The position numbers were made by a program, and so were the translations under genes. Shown here piece by piece: positions 1 to 6,632 of a DNA stretch of 7,832 bases (the first letter of the stretch is position 1; the number at the start of each line of letters is the position of its first letter). The stretch is from positions 1 to 7,832 of the forward strand of contig CANHAW010000084.1 in the NCBI GenBank assembly GCA_947458675.1, written 5' to 3'. This stretch comes from Beijerinckiaceae bacterium. GTDB taxonomy: Bacteria > Pseudomonadota > Alphaproteobacteria > Rhizobiales > Beijerinckiaceae. The notes beneath the pieces are model-generated. The model did not search any database. It was not told where the DNA came from and saw nothing but the letters and a program-made list of their open reading frames with translations.

Positions 1-467
1 ATGGCGAGCCGACCGAAAATGGTGGCCTCAAGCAAGGTCACGCGTGCACTTTCATGCGCATCGAGCGTGAAAGAGCGTTTCAATCTGGCGCCATTGAAAA
101 GAATGGTTTCCTGCGGCAGCCATTCCAGCCGGGCATTTTCATGTGCCACGAGATCGAGCGAAACATGCGCGGGGTTGTTTTGTGCCCGATAGATTTTTTC
201 GGCCGATTGCGTGGTCAGGGTGACATCGGCATTTGCTTGCGCGGTAAAGGCGAGTTCGGCGCGGTCGCCGCCAATGATCCCGCCGCCCGTATTGACCAGC
301 ACAGCCTCGCAGCTTTGCGCATTGCGCGGAAAGCGCAGGCGCAGGCCTCCCCCCTCATAAAGCCCGCTCAGGCAAGAGCGCCCGCCCGCCGCGCGAAACG
401 ACGCGCGGATCGCACCGCGGGCGCGTGCCTCGGCAGGGAGATGTCCGGGGAGGAAAGGGGCGTTCAA
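1..467 (-). CDS. ureD: Urease accessory protein UreD (partial, C-terminal part beyond the left edge)
   Basis: UreD (UreH in some species) is a cytoplasmic chaperone that binds apo-urease and, with UreF and UreG, helps deliver nickel to the active site. The minus-strand frame is open from the urtE stop to the window edge. From the proposed start it encodes 155 residues of a protein usually around 270 long. Recognisable UreD blocks are VNTGGGIIGGDR (58-69), TTQSAEKIYR (85-94) and LEWLPQETILF (114-124). There is no ATG or GTG between the urtE stop and the conserved core. TTG at 467 is the best start: it gives an N-terminus beginning NAPFLPGHLP and has a weak GAG ribosome-binding element 7 nt upstream. 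The gap to urtE is 33 nt, so ureD is probably the last visible gene of the urea transport transcript and links uptake to urease assembly. The identity is firm; the start codon is uncertain. Confidence 0.9.
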   Translation of the reverse strand, partial: MNAPFLPGHLPAEARARGAIRASFRAAGGRSCLSGLYEGGGLRLRFPRNAQSCEAVLVNTGGGIIGGDRAELAFTAQANADVTLTTQSAEKIYRAQNNPAHVSLDLVAHENARLEWLPQETILFNGARLKRSFTLDAHESARVTLLEATIFGRLA

Positions 468-500
468 ATTGATGCTCGCGACTGGCTGATCCTGGCCGGC

Positions 501-1196
501 TCAGACCGAGAGGCGGCTGCGGACATCTTTCTCTACCATGGAGGCTTTGTCACCCGCCATGACGATTGCGCCGCGGTCCATCACCGCAAAATCATCGGCG
601 AGGTCGCGGGCAAATTCAAAATATTGCTCGACCAGCACGATGGCCATGTCGCCCCTTTGGCGCAGATAATCGATGGCGCGACCGATATCCTTGATAATCG
701 AGGGTTGTATGCCCTCGGTCGGCTCGTCGAGCACGAGCAGGCGCGGGCGGGTAACAAGTGCGCGCCCGATGGCAAGCTGCTGCTGCTGGCCGCCCGAAAG
801 ATCGCCGCCACGGCGCCAGAGCATGTCCTTGAGAACAGGGAAGAGATCGAAAATCTCGTCGGGCACATAGCGGTCGGCGCGCCGCACGGGCGCAAAACCC
901 GTCTCCAGATTTTCGCGCACGCTCAGCAGCGGGAAAATTTCGCGCCCCTGCGGCACAAAGGCAATGCCGCGTTTGGCGCGCGCATGGGGCGGGAGTTTCG
1001 AAATATCCTCGCCCTCCCAGATGATGCGCCCGCCCGCGATATTTTGCTGGCCGCAAATGGCGCGCATCAGCGAGGTCTTGCCCACGCCATTGCGCCCCAT
1101 CACACAGGTCACGCGACCGGGGCGCGCATTGAGCGAAACGGAACGCAAAGCCTGCGCCGCGCCATAATAAAGATCGATGGATTCGACGGAGAGCAT
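501..1196 (-). CDS. urtE: Urea ABC transporter, ATP-binding subunit UrtE
   Basis: One of two cytoplasmic ATPases that drive urea import; it belongs to the LivF-like branch of branched-chain-amino-acid-type (HAAT) transporters. The 231-residue protein is complete and of normal length. It shows Walker A GRNGVGKTS (34-42), a Q-loop glutamine at Q83 (VPQGREIFP), the signature LSGGQ (133-137), Walker B LLVLDE (153-158) and the VEQYFEFA segment (189-196). In that segment the H-loop position is glutamine Q191 rather than histidine, as is usual in LivF/UrtE proteins, so this is not a defect. The ATG lies one base after the urtD TGA (TGA-C-ATG), with GGGA about 7 nt upstream inside urtD, which points to translational coupling. 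Position next to urtD and ureD separates it from a generic LivF. Confidence 0.96.
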   Translation of the reverse strand: MLSVESIDLYYGAAQALRSVSLNARPGRVTCVMGRNGVGKTSLMRAICGQQNIAGGRIIWEGEDISKLPPHARAKRGIAFVPQGREIFPLLSVRENLETGFAPVRRADRYVPDEIFDLFPVLKDMLWRRGGDLSGGQQQQLAIGRALVTRPRLLVLDEPTEGIQPSIIKDIGRAIDYLRQRGDMAIVLVEQYFEFARDLADDFAVMDRGAIVMAGDKASMVEKDVRSRLSV

Positions 1197-1197
1197 G

Positions 1198-1950
1198 TCA
1201 GCGTCCCAAATAGACTTCGATGACGCGCGGGTCGGCGCTCACCACATCGAGCGGTCCTTCAGCAAGGACGGCACCCTCGTGCAAAACAGTGACTTTCACG
1301 CCGAGATCGCGCACGAATGTCATGTCATGTTCGACAACAACGACGGAATGGTCGACCGCGATGGCGCGCAGCAATTCGGCGGTTTGCGCCGTCTCGGCAT
1401 CGGTCATGCCTGCCACCGGCTCATCGACAAGCAATAATTTGGGATCTTGCGCCAGCAGCATGCCGATTTCCAGCCATTGCTTCTGTCCATGCGAGAGATC
1501 GGCAGCCATGCGGTGGCGATGATCCTTGAGGCGCGTGGTCTCGAGAATCTGGTCGATGCGCAGGCGCGTGTCGGGCGCGGGTTTGCCGAAAAGCGTGGCG
1601 AGCGCGCCGCGCGGCGCTTTCAGCGCGAGGAGCAGATTGTCATCGACGCTCTGGCTTTCAAACACGGTCGGTTTCTGAAACTTGCGTCCGATGCCGAGTT
1701 CGGCGATCTGCGCTTCGTCGAGTTTTGTCAGATCATGCGTGCCGCCAAAGAGCACGTCGCCTTCGTCGGGTCGCGTCTTGCCGGTGATGACATCCATCAT
1801 GGTTGTCTTGCCGGCCCCGTTTGGCCCGATAATGGCGCGCATTTCACCGGGCGCCAGCGTCAGCGACAATCCGCGCAGCGCCTTATAGCCATCGAAGGAG
1901 ACGCTGACGCCATCGAGATAGAGAAGACTTGTGGTGACTGAATGGTCCAT
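1198..1950 (-). CDS. urtD: Urea ABC transporter, ATP-binding subunit UrtD
   Basis: The second ATPase of the urea importer, LivG-like; it should pair with UrtE on the cytoplasmic face of the UrtB/UrtC channel. The 250-residue product has Walker A GPNGAGKTT (42-50), Q-loop Q92 (KFQKPTVF), a signature of the variant form LSHGQ (152-156), Walker B LLLVDE (172-177) and the switch histidine H208 (VEHDM). LSHG in place of LSGG, and the FQKPTVFE segment, are typical of UrtD. I chose ATG at 1950, 5 nt after the urtC stop, because AAGGG lies 8 nt upstream. A GTG three codons earlier (1959) overlaps the urtC TGA but has no usable ribosome-binding spacing. It is an operon member between urtC and urtE. 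Confidence 0.96.
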   Translation of the reverse strand: MDHSVTTSLLYLDGVSVSFDGYKALRGLSLTLAPGEMRAIIGPNGAGKTTMMDVITGKTRPDEGDVLFGGTHDLTKLDEAQIAELGIGRKFQKPTVFESQSVDDNLLLALKAPRGALATLFGKPAPDTRLRIDQILETTRLKDHRHRMAADLSHGQKQWLEIGMLLAQDPKLLLVDEPVAGMTDAETAQTAELLRAIAVDHSVVVVEHDMTFVRDLGVKVTVLHEGAVLAEGPLDVVSADPRVIEVYLGR

Positions 1951-1955
1951 TGCAA

Positions 1956-3071
1956 TCACCCTTCAGCCGTCGGTTTTTTCGAGGCGCGTCGCACTTTATA
2001 CTGGTCGATCAGGCCGATCACGCCTTTGGGCATGAAGAGCGTGACGAGCACGAACAGTCCGCCCAGCGCAAAGAGCCAATATTCCGGCAATGCGCCGGTA
2101 AAAAAGGTCTTGCCCCAATTGACCATGAAAGCGCCAAGCGCTGCGCCCACCAAAGTCCCGCGCCCGCCAACCGCCACCCAGATGACAGCTTCGATCGAAT
2201 TGGCGGGCGAAAATTCACCCGGATTGATAATGCCCACCTGCGGGACATAAAGCGCGCCGGCAAGCCCGGCCATCATCGCCGAGAGAACGAAGACAGCAAG
2301 CTTGTAGGTCTCCACCCTGTAGCCCAGAAATCGTGTGCGCGATTCCGCATCGCGGATGGCAATCACCACTTTGCCGAATTTCGACGTCACGACAGCGCGC
2401 GCGACAAGATAGCCGCCGCCCAGCGCGATGCAGCTGGCGACGAAAAGTGCGACGCGTGTCTCTGTCGCCTGCACATTGAAGCCGAGCAGATCCTTGAAAT
2501 CGGTCAGCCCATTATTGCCGCCAAATCCCATATCATTGCGAAAGAAGGCCAGCATCAGCGCATAGGTCATGGCCTGTGTGATGATGGAGAGATACACGCC
2601 GGTGACGCGCGAGCGAAAGGCCAGCCAGCCGAAGATGAAAGCAAGCAGGCCGGGGATCAGCAGCACCATGGCCATGGCATAGGGAAAGCTCTGAAAACCC
2701 CACCAGGCGACAGGCAGTTCTTTCCAGTTCAGGAAGACCATAAAGTCGGGCAGGACGGGATGGGCATAAACGCCGCGCGTGCCGATCTGGCGCATGAGAT
2801 ACATGCCCATCGCATAGCCGCCGAGCGCAAAGAAAGCCCCATGGCCGAGCGAGAGAATGCCGCAATAGCCCCAGACCAGATCGAGCGCGACAGCAAGCAG
2901 CGCAAAGCAGAGATATTTGCCAAACAAAGCCACCAGATAGGGCGGCATGGCAAAGGCGGATTCGTCGGGAATGACGAGGGTCAGGATTGGCACGAGCACG
3001 GCTGCCGCACTCAAGACGGCGAGAAAAATATAGCCGCGCGTGTCGATGAGCCGGTCAGTGGCGGGGTTCAT
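1956..3071 (-). CDS. urtC: Urea ABC transporter, permease subunit UrtC
   Basis: Inner-membrane permease of the LivM type that forms the urea translocation path with UrtB. The 371-residue protein is strongly hydrophobic. It has a first membrane segment around residues 14-34, further segments at about 48-68 and 76-94, and more through the middle and the C-terminal half. Visible LivM-type landmarks are GYCGILSLGHGAFFALGGY (68-86) and the cytoplasmic coupling-loop region AIRDAESRTRFLGY (238-251). The latter should contact the ATPases. ATG at 3071 is chosen because GGAGG (3081-3085, minus) lies 9 nt upstream and the resulting protein starts MNPATDRLID. A longer in-frame start at 3212 would add a serine- and arginine-rich stretch that overlaps urtB out of frame and looks non-coding. 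The gap to urtB is 4 nt. Confidence 0.95.
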   Translation of the reverse strand: MNPATDRLIDTRGYIFLAVLSAAAVLVPILTLVIPDESAFAMPPYLVALFGKYLCFALLAVALDLVWGYCGILSLGHGAFFALGGYAMGMYLMRQIGTRGVYAHPVLPDFMVFLNWKELPVAWWGFQSFPYAMAMVLLIPGLLAFIFGWLAFRSRVTGVYLSIITQAMTYALMLAFFRNDMGFGGNNGLTDFKDLLGFNVQATETRVALFVASCIALGGGYLVARAVVTSKFGKVVIAIRDAESRTRFLGYRVETYKLAVFVLSAMMAGLAGALYVPQVGIINPGEFSPANSIEAVIWVAVGGRGTLVGAALGAFMVNWGKTFFTGALPEYWLFALGGLFVLVTLFMPKGVIGLIDQYKVRRASKKPTAEG

Positions 3072-3075
3072 CGCT

Positions 3076-4764
3076 TTACGCCTCCACCGCGCGACCCTTG
3101 AGCGCGAACAGGCCGCGCGGTCGCTTCTGAATGAAGAGGATGATGAAGACGAGCAGCAGGATTTTGCCCAGCACTGCGCCGGCAACGGGCTCGAGGAATT
3201 TATTGGCAACACCCAGCGTCAGCGCACCGAGCAAAGTGCCCCAGAGATTGCCGACCCCGCCAAAGACCACGACCATAAAACTGTCGATAATGTAGCTCTG
3301 GCCGAGATTGGGCGAGACATTGTCGATCTGCGAGAGAGCCACGCCCGCCATGCCGGCAATGCCCGAGCCCAGCCCGAAGGCCAAAGCATCGATCCGATTC
3401 GTGTCGATGCCCATCGAAGACGCCATGCGGCGGTTTTGCGTGACGGCGCGCATGCGCAGGCCGAAACTTGTCGCGCGCAGCACGAAGAGCAGCGCTGCAA
3501 AAACCGCCATGGCGAAGACGATGATCCACATGCGACCATAGCCGATCGAGAGCGCGCCAAAATCGAAGGAGCCGGACATGAAAGCGGGCGCGGAAACTTC
3601 GCGATTGTTTGCGCCGAAAATCGTGCGCACCGCCTGCTGCAGGATCAGCGAAATGCCGAAAGTGGCGAGCAATGTTTCAAGCGGGCGACCGTAAAGAAAG
3701 CGGATTACCACGCGTTCGATGAAAATGCCGACGGCGCCCGTGACAAGAAAGGCCAGCGGAATGGCGATGAACAGCGAATAATTCATCAGCTCTGGATGGT
3801 TTGTGCGCGCCCATTCCTGAACCACGAAGGTCGTATAGGCACCCAGCATGACCATTTCGCCATGCGCCATATTGATCACGCCCATGACGCCGAAAGTGAT
3901 GGCCAGACCGATGGCGGCAAGCAGCAGGACCGAGCCCAGCGACAGCCCGTACCAGACATTCTGCACATTGCGCCACATGGCGAGGCGCGACTGAATGGCG
4001 GCAACGCCAGCCTCTGCCGAGGTTTTCACGCGGCCCTCGCTCGCGGCTGCAATTGTGGCGAGCGTGCCCAGCGCATCCTGGTCGCCGCGCTCTTTCAAAG
4101 TCTCAAGGCTTTCCAGCCGGCGTGCTTCGGGGGCGCTGGCATCGGCCGCAATAATGGCGGCGCGCGCCTCTTCGAGTTTCTTGCGGATCGCGGGCGTGCT
4201 TTCTTTTTCCAGAGCGGATTCGACCAGCGGCAAGGCGCTGGCGTCACGCGATTTGAAGACCGCTTCAGCTGCTGCGCGCCGGCGCGCCGGATCTGGCGAC
4301 ATGAGGGTCAGCGCACCGCGCGCCGCATTGAGAGAGCGGCGCACTGCATTGTTCAGCCGCACGCGCTTGAGATCGTCTGGTGAAATGCCGGCGGCGGGCG
4401 CACCCGTTGCAGCATCGAATAGAGCGCCGCTTTCATCGGCGAAATAGAGTTTTCTCGCCGCAGCATCGAAAAGGAGGCGATTGGCGGCCAGCGCTTCGAC
4501 AATTTGTGGCGCAGTGGCAAGGCCGGATGTGCCGATTTCATTCAGCGCGCGTTCTGTGTCGGGAAATCGGTCAGTGGTGAGATAGGTCAAAACGTCCGTC
4601 GGGCTTTGCGCGCGCGCTTTGGGCGCAATCAGCAAGGCAGCCATCAGGACAAAGGCAGCAGCAAGCAGAAGAGAAAAGGTTTCGATGAAGCGGTTTCGCG
4701 CCTGGCTCTGGAGAGATATGGCCTGCACCCGTGCAGGGGCGCGGCCTTGGGCGTAGCGCGTCAT
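3076..4764 (-). CDS. urtB: Urea ABC transporter, permease subunit UrtB with long N-terminal extracytoplasmic domain
   Basis: LivH-type permease subunit of the urea importer. The 562-residue protein has two parts. Residues 1-52 look like a long signal or anchor, with a hydrophobic stretch at 29-46 and a possible ARA|Q cleavage at 52. Residues of about 53-265 form a soluble alanine- and arginine-rich helical region resembling HEAT-like repeats, probably periplasmic. The permease core starts near 268 and includes ITFGVMGVINMAHGEMVMLG (289-308) and the coupling-loop region MRAVTQNRRMASSMGI (438-453). This extended form is usual for proteobacterial UrtB and is longer than a plain LivH protein (about 300 residues). 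ATG at 4764 is preferred because GAGG lies 5 nt upstream. An in-frame ATG at 4854 would place two strong hairpins inside the gene and adds an unlikely N-terminus. The role of the N-terminal domain is not something I can read from the sequence. Confidence 0.94.
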   Translation of the reverse strand: MTRYAQGRAPARVQAISLQSQARNRFIETFSLLLAAAFVLMAALLIAPKARAQSPTDVLTYLTTDRFPDTERALNEIGTSGLATAPQIVEALAANRLLFDAAARKLYFADESGALFDAATGAPAAGISPDDLKRVRLNNAVRRSLNAARGALTLMSPDPARRRAAAEAVFKSRDASALPLVESALEKESTPAIRKKLEEARAAIIAADASAPEARRLESLETLKERGDQDALGTLATIAAASEGRVKTSAEAGVAAIQSRLAMWRNVQNVWYGLSLGSVLLLAAIGLAITFGVMGVINMAHGEMVMLGAYTTFVVQEWARTNHPELMNYSLFIAIPLAFLVTGAVGIFIERVVIRFLYGRPLETLLATFGISLILQQAVRTIFGANNREVSAPAFMSGSFDFGALSIGYGRMWIIVFAMAVFAALLFVLRATSFGLRMRAVTQNRRMASSMGIDTNRIDALAFGLGSGIAGMAGVALSQIDNVSPNLGQSYIIDSFMVVVFGGVGNLWGTLLGALTLGVANKFLEPVAGAVLGKILLLVFIILFIQKRPRGLFALKGRAVEA

Positions 4765-4811
4765 GGAAGCCTCGCATTGTGTCGCTGCATTTGCTGAGCG
4801 ATTTTTGAATG

Positions 4812-4839
4812 GGCCCGGACGGATTGCACCGTCCGGGCC
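4812..4839 (-). promoter_or_regulatory. GC-rich 11-bp hairpin in the urtA-urtB gap
   Basis: A perfect inverted repeat: arms 4812-4822 and 4829-4839 (GGCCCGGACGG / CCGTCCGGGCC) around a 6-nt loop, with 10 of 11 pairs G-C. On the transcribed minus strand it is followed by CAUUCAAAAAU rather than a run of U, so it is not a canonical intrinsic terminator. It lies 53 nt downstream of the urtA stop and 47 nt before the urtB start. A likely role, by analogy with other binding-protein-dependent transporter operons, is a barrier to 3' decay or a partial terminator that keeps urtA mRNA above urtB-E. The hairpin is seen; the role is inferred. Confidence 0.7.
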
Positions 4840-4849
4840 TTGGATGCGC

Positions 4850-4870
4850 GTCATCTCAAGAGGAGATGAC
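4850..4870 (-). promoter_or_regulatory. Second hairpin directly behind urtA
   Basis: A perfect 8-bp inverted repeat, GTCATCTC (4850-4857) and GAGATGAC (4863-4870), with a 5-nt loop. It begins 21 nt after the urtA stop and 10 nt before the stronger 11-bp hairpin in the direction of transcription. The two stems can form at the same time. No U-tract follows. It may act with its neighbour as an mRNA-stabilising or attenuating element. Confidence 0.55.
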
Positions 4871-4891
4871 GGTGACCTGCTCAGGCCAGGC

Positions 4892-6199
4892 TTATTTGGC
4901 AGCGCCGCCGCACTTACCCGTCGCGACGTTGAAATTGCCGCAGGAGAGGGGCTTGCGCCAATCTGCGATCAAATCCTTCGAACCTTCGAGATAATCCGAC
5001 CATTCGTCGCCCACCACGAGGCCCGATGTCTGCCAGACCGTGTTGAACTGGCCATCGGCCTGCACTTCGCCGATCAGCACCGGCTTGGTGATGTGATGGT
5101 TCGGCATCATGGTGGAATAACCGCCGGTGAGATTGGGGACTGAGACGCCGATCATCGCGTCGATCACCGCATCGGAATCGATCGTTCCAGCCTTTTCAAC
5201 CGCCTTCACCCACATGTTGAAGCCGATCACATGGGCTTCCATCGGGTCATTCGTCACGCGCTTGGCGTTTTTGGTGAATGCCCGCCATTTGGCGATGAAT
5301 TCCTTGTTGATCGGATTATCGACGGACTGGAAATAATTCCATGCAGCGAGATGGCCGACGAGCGGCTTGGTGTCGATGCCGGCGAGTTCTTCTTCGCCAA
5401 CCGAGAAAGCCACAACAGGAATATCGGTCGCCTTGATGCCGGCATTGCCGAGTTCTTTGTAGAAGGGCACGTTGGCGTCGCCGTTAATGGTCGAGACCAC
5501 GGCGGTCTTCTTGCCGGCAGAGCCGAACTTCTTGATATTGGCGACAATCGTCTGCCAGTCGGAATGACCGAAAGGCGTGTAATTGATCATAATGTCTTCT
5601 TGCTTGACGCCTTTCGATTTCAGATAGGCTTCAAGAATGCGGTTGGTCGTGCGCGGATAGACATAATCCGTTCCAGCCAGAACCCAGCGCTGAACCTTCT
5701 CATTTTCCATCAGATAATCGACGGCGGGAATGGCTTGCTGGTTGGGCGCAGCGCCGGTGTAGAAAATATTGCGCGAGGATTCCTCGCCCTCATATTGCAC
5801 GGGATAGAAGAGGATCGAGTTCAGTTCTTCAAAAACCGGCAGCACGGATTTGCGTGACACCGAGGTCCAGCAGCCGAAGGTTGCAGCGACCTTGTCCTTG
5901 GCGATCAATTCGCGCGCCTTTTCAGCAAAGAGCGGCCAGTTGGAGGCGGGATCGACGACGACAGGCTCAAGCTTGCGGCCGAGCAAACCACCCTTTTTGT
6001 TCTGCTCTTCGATGAGCATGAGCATGACATCTTTCAGCGTCGTCTCGCTGATCGCCATTGTGCCTGAAAGCGAATGGAGAATGCCGACCTTGATCGGGCC
6101 AGCGCCTTGCGCGAAAGCCGCGCCGGTGGAAGCGAGGGCGAGCGCCCCGCCGATAGCCGCGCCGGTTGCGCGAAGCATGAAACGCCGGGTGAAAGACAT
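4892..6199 (-). CDS. urtA: Urea ABC transporter, periplasmic urea-binding protein UrtA
   Basis: Captures urea in the periplasm and hands it to UrtB/UrtC. The 435-residue protein has a twin-arginine-like signal, TRRFML at 4-9 followed by a hydrophobic stretch to about 29, and a probable AFA|Q cleavage after residue 30. The mature part starts PIKVGILHSLSGTMAISE (35-52), the standard opening of Leu/Ile/Val/amide-binding type I folds. UrtA-type blocks are FGCWTSVSRKSVLPVFE (108-124), LFYPVQYEGEESS (130-142) and YFQSVDNPINKEF (289-301). A C-terminal cysteine pair, C420 and C430, could form a disulfide. ATG at 6199 is chosen: GAGG lies 9 nt upstream, and an in-frame TTG at 6214 would overlap that same element. 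It is the first gene of the operon, behind a predicted sigma-54 promoter. Urea rather than another amide is supported by the neighbouring urt and ure genes. Confidence 0.96.
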   Translation of the reverse strand: MSFTRRFMLRATGAAIGGALALASTGAAFAQGAGPIKVGILHSLSGTMAISETTLKDVMLMLIEEQNKKGGLLGRKLEPVVVDPASNWPLFAEKARELIAKDKVAATFGCWTSVSRKSVLPVFEELNSILFYPVQYEGEESSRNIFYTGAAPNQQAIPAVDYLMENEKVQRWVLAGTDYVYPRTTNRILEAYLKSKGVKQEDIMINYTPFGHSDWQTIVANIKKFGSAGKKTAVVSTINGDANVPFYKELGNAGIKATDIPVVAFSVGEEELAGIDTKPLVGHLAAWNYFQSVDNPINKEFIAKWRAFTKNAKRVTNDPMEAHVIGFNMWVKAVEKAGTIDSDAVIDAMIGVSVPNLTGGYSTMMPNHHITKPVLIGEVQADGQFNTVWQTSGLVVGDEWSDYLEGSKDLIADWRKPLSCGNFNVATGKCGGAAK

Positions 6200-6206
6200 G
6201 GGGCAA

Positions 6207-6212
6207 GTCCTC
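6207..6212 (-). promoter_or_regulatory. Ribosome binding site of urtA (decides the start)
   Basis: GAGGAC on the minus strand, with 9 nt between GAGG and ATG at 6199. The alternative in-frame TTG at 6214-6212 overlaps the element itself and has no ribosome-binding sequence of its own, which rules it out as the main start. Confidence 0.7.
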
Positions 6213-6285
6213 AAGTTGGGCCGGCGCGATCGATGGGGCTATCGGCCAGCGAAGTTTTCGTTCGAAAGGAACGCCGAAAGCACAA

Positions 6286-6301
6286 AGCAACGGATGTGCC
6301 A
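6286..6301 (-). promoter_or_regulatory. Sigma-54 (-24/-12) promoter of the urt operon
   Basis: The minus strand reads TGGCACA-TCCG-TTGCT, against the sigma-54 consensus TGGCACG-N4-TTGCW. It differs at one position of the left element, and the GG-to-GC spacing is exact. The C of the -12 element is at 6287, which predicts transcription start near 6275 and a 5' leader of about 75 nt before urtA. Sigma-54 promoters need an enhancer-binding activator, and a fitting dyad lies upstream at 6383-6401. Nitrogen-scavenging operons such as urea uptake are common targets of this type of control. The motif is seen; its activity is inferred. Confidence 0.8.
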
Positions 6302-6324
6302 GACTTGCGGGACCGATTTGTCCT

Positions 6325-6339
6325 CTCATTTCAAATGAG
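6325..6339. repeat. 15-bp odd-centred palindrome between sigma-54 promoter and NtrC-like dyad
   Basis: CTCATTT-C-AAATGAG is a perfect dyad with 7-bp arms and a single central base. On the urtA side it is centred about 57 nt upstream of the predicted start. It could be an operator for an unidentified regulator, or chance; a 7-bp dyad is not very improbable in 433 nt. I do not recognise it as a known box. Confidence 0.35.
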
Positions 6340-6382
6340 GGCCCCCATGGCTGGCGCTCGTGATGGCCGGGGTTTCGGGCGA

Positions 6383-6401
6383 CTGCCCATGATTTGGGCA
6401 G
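6383..6401. promoter_or_regulatory. NtrC-like upstream activator dyad
   Basis: CTGCCCA-TGATT-TGGGCAG is a perfect inverted repeat with 7-bp arms. Its inner 17 bp (6384-6400) read TGCCC-N7-GGGCA. This fits the arm spacing of the NtrC consensus TGCAC-N7-GTGCA, with one symmetrical change in each half. The centre at 6392 is about 117 nt upstream of the predicted sigma-54 start, a normal enhancer distance for NtrC. Overlapping it is a second dyad, CCCATGA (6386-6392) with TCATGGG (6404-6410), so a broader activator region is possible. The match to NtrC is an inference, because the substitution is in a conserved position. Confidence 0.55.
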
Positions 6402-6521
6402 ACTCATGGGACTCAAACGTTCGTGATCTGCTCAAAAACAAGGCGTGCGGTCGATCTGTCGTATAAGGATGTGCAAGAGCCGTTTTTCAGGCGTCGGCAC
6501 GGCTTGGCTGCGCTTTGATGA

Positions 6522-6536
6522 ATTGGCTTCACCAAT
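6522..6536. promoter_or_regulatory. Possible LysR-type operator upstream of the Bug-type gene
   Basis: ATTGG-CTTCA-CCAAT is a 15-bp dyad that contains the T-N11-A pattern seen in LysR-family binding sites. It ends 96 nt before the start codon of the plus-strand solute-binding protein. Bug-type genes are often controlled by LysR or other substrate-sensing regulators, but no regulator gene lies in the window. The arms are short, so chance is a real alternative. Confidence 0.25.
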
Positions 6537-6632
6537 GGTCGAATAAGTCTCGGTTGAGCACTGCCGCTTGGCTTCTAATGTCGCGTCTTCGGCTTTTGCC
6601 CAAATGTTTGGCTCAGGCCCATCGGAGGAAAA

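Larger units (their letters stand above)
6200..6632. other. Divergent intergenic region between urtA and the Bug-type gene
   Basis: No convincing gene is present in these 433 nt. The left half holds the urtA leader, the sigma-54 promoter and the upstream dyads. The right half should hold the promoter of the plus-strand solute-binding protein. There I see only weak sigma-70-like matches, for example TCTAAT at 6574-6579 (5 of 6 to the -10 consensus) without a well-spaced -35. A five-base-arm dyad also lies at 6522-6536. No tRNA, riboswitch or mobile-element signature was recognised. Confidence 0.6.

Noticed and set aside
189..191. Signal-H-loop style check for broken ATPase: glutamine at UrtE residue 191 instead of histidine (located in urtE, 501-1196)
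   Set aside because: Glutamine in VEQ is the normal residue in LivF/UrtE ATPases, so it is not evidence of inactivation.
54..1223. Plus-strand open frame of 389 codons opposite ureD and urtE
   Set aside because: Both minus-strand genes are firmly identified by family motifs; the plus-strand translation has no recognisable features.
1950..3101. Plus-strand open frame of 383 codons opposite urtC
   Set aside because: Antisense shadow of urtC, with a charged, His-rich, domain-free translation and no ribosome-binding site.
3072..3212. Upstream in-frame start for urtC at 3212
   Set aside because: The added 47 residues are a serine/arginine-rich out-of-frame reading of the urtB 3' end; ATG at 3071 has a strong GGAGG.
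3040..4383. Long plus-strand open frame (447 codons) opposite urtB
   Set aside because: It is the antisense shadow of a clearly recognised gene. The product is rich in His, Arg, Gln and Asp with no recognisable domain, as expected for antisense reading of GC-rich coding DNA.
4765..4854. Upstream in-frame ATG for urtB at 4854
   Set aside because: It would put both hairpins in or at the coding start, has no good ribosome-binding site, and adds an N-terminus unlike a signal or anchor. ATG at 4764 has GAGG at good spacing.
6497..6513. Possible sigma-54 promoter (GGCACGG ... GGCTGC) for the plus-strand Bug gene
   Set aside because: The spacing between the GG and GC elements is wrong for sigma-54, which requires a strict distance.
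6469..6546. 25-codon open frame upstream of the Bug gene, a possible leader peptide
   Set aside because: The AAGG next to its ATG is too close to serve as a ribosome-binding site. The peptide shows no run of regulatory codons and no terminator-antiterminator pair follows.
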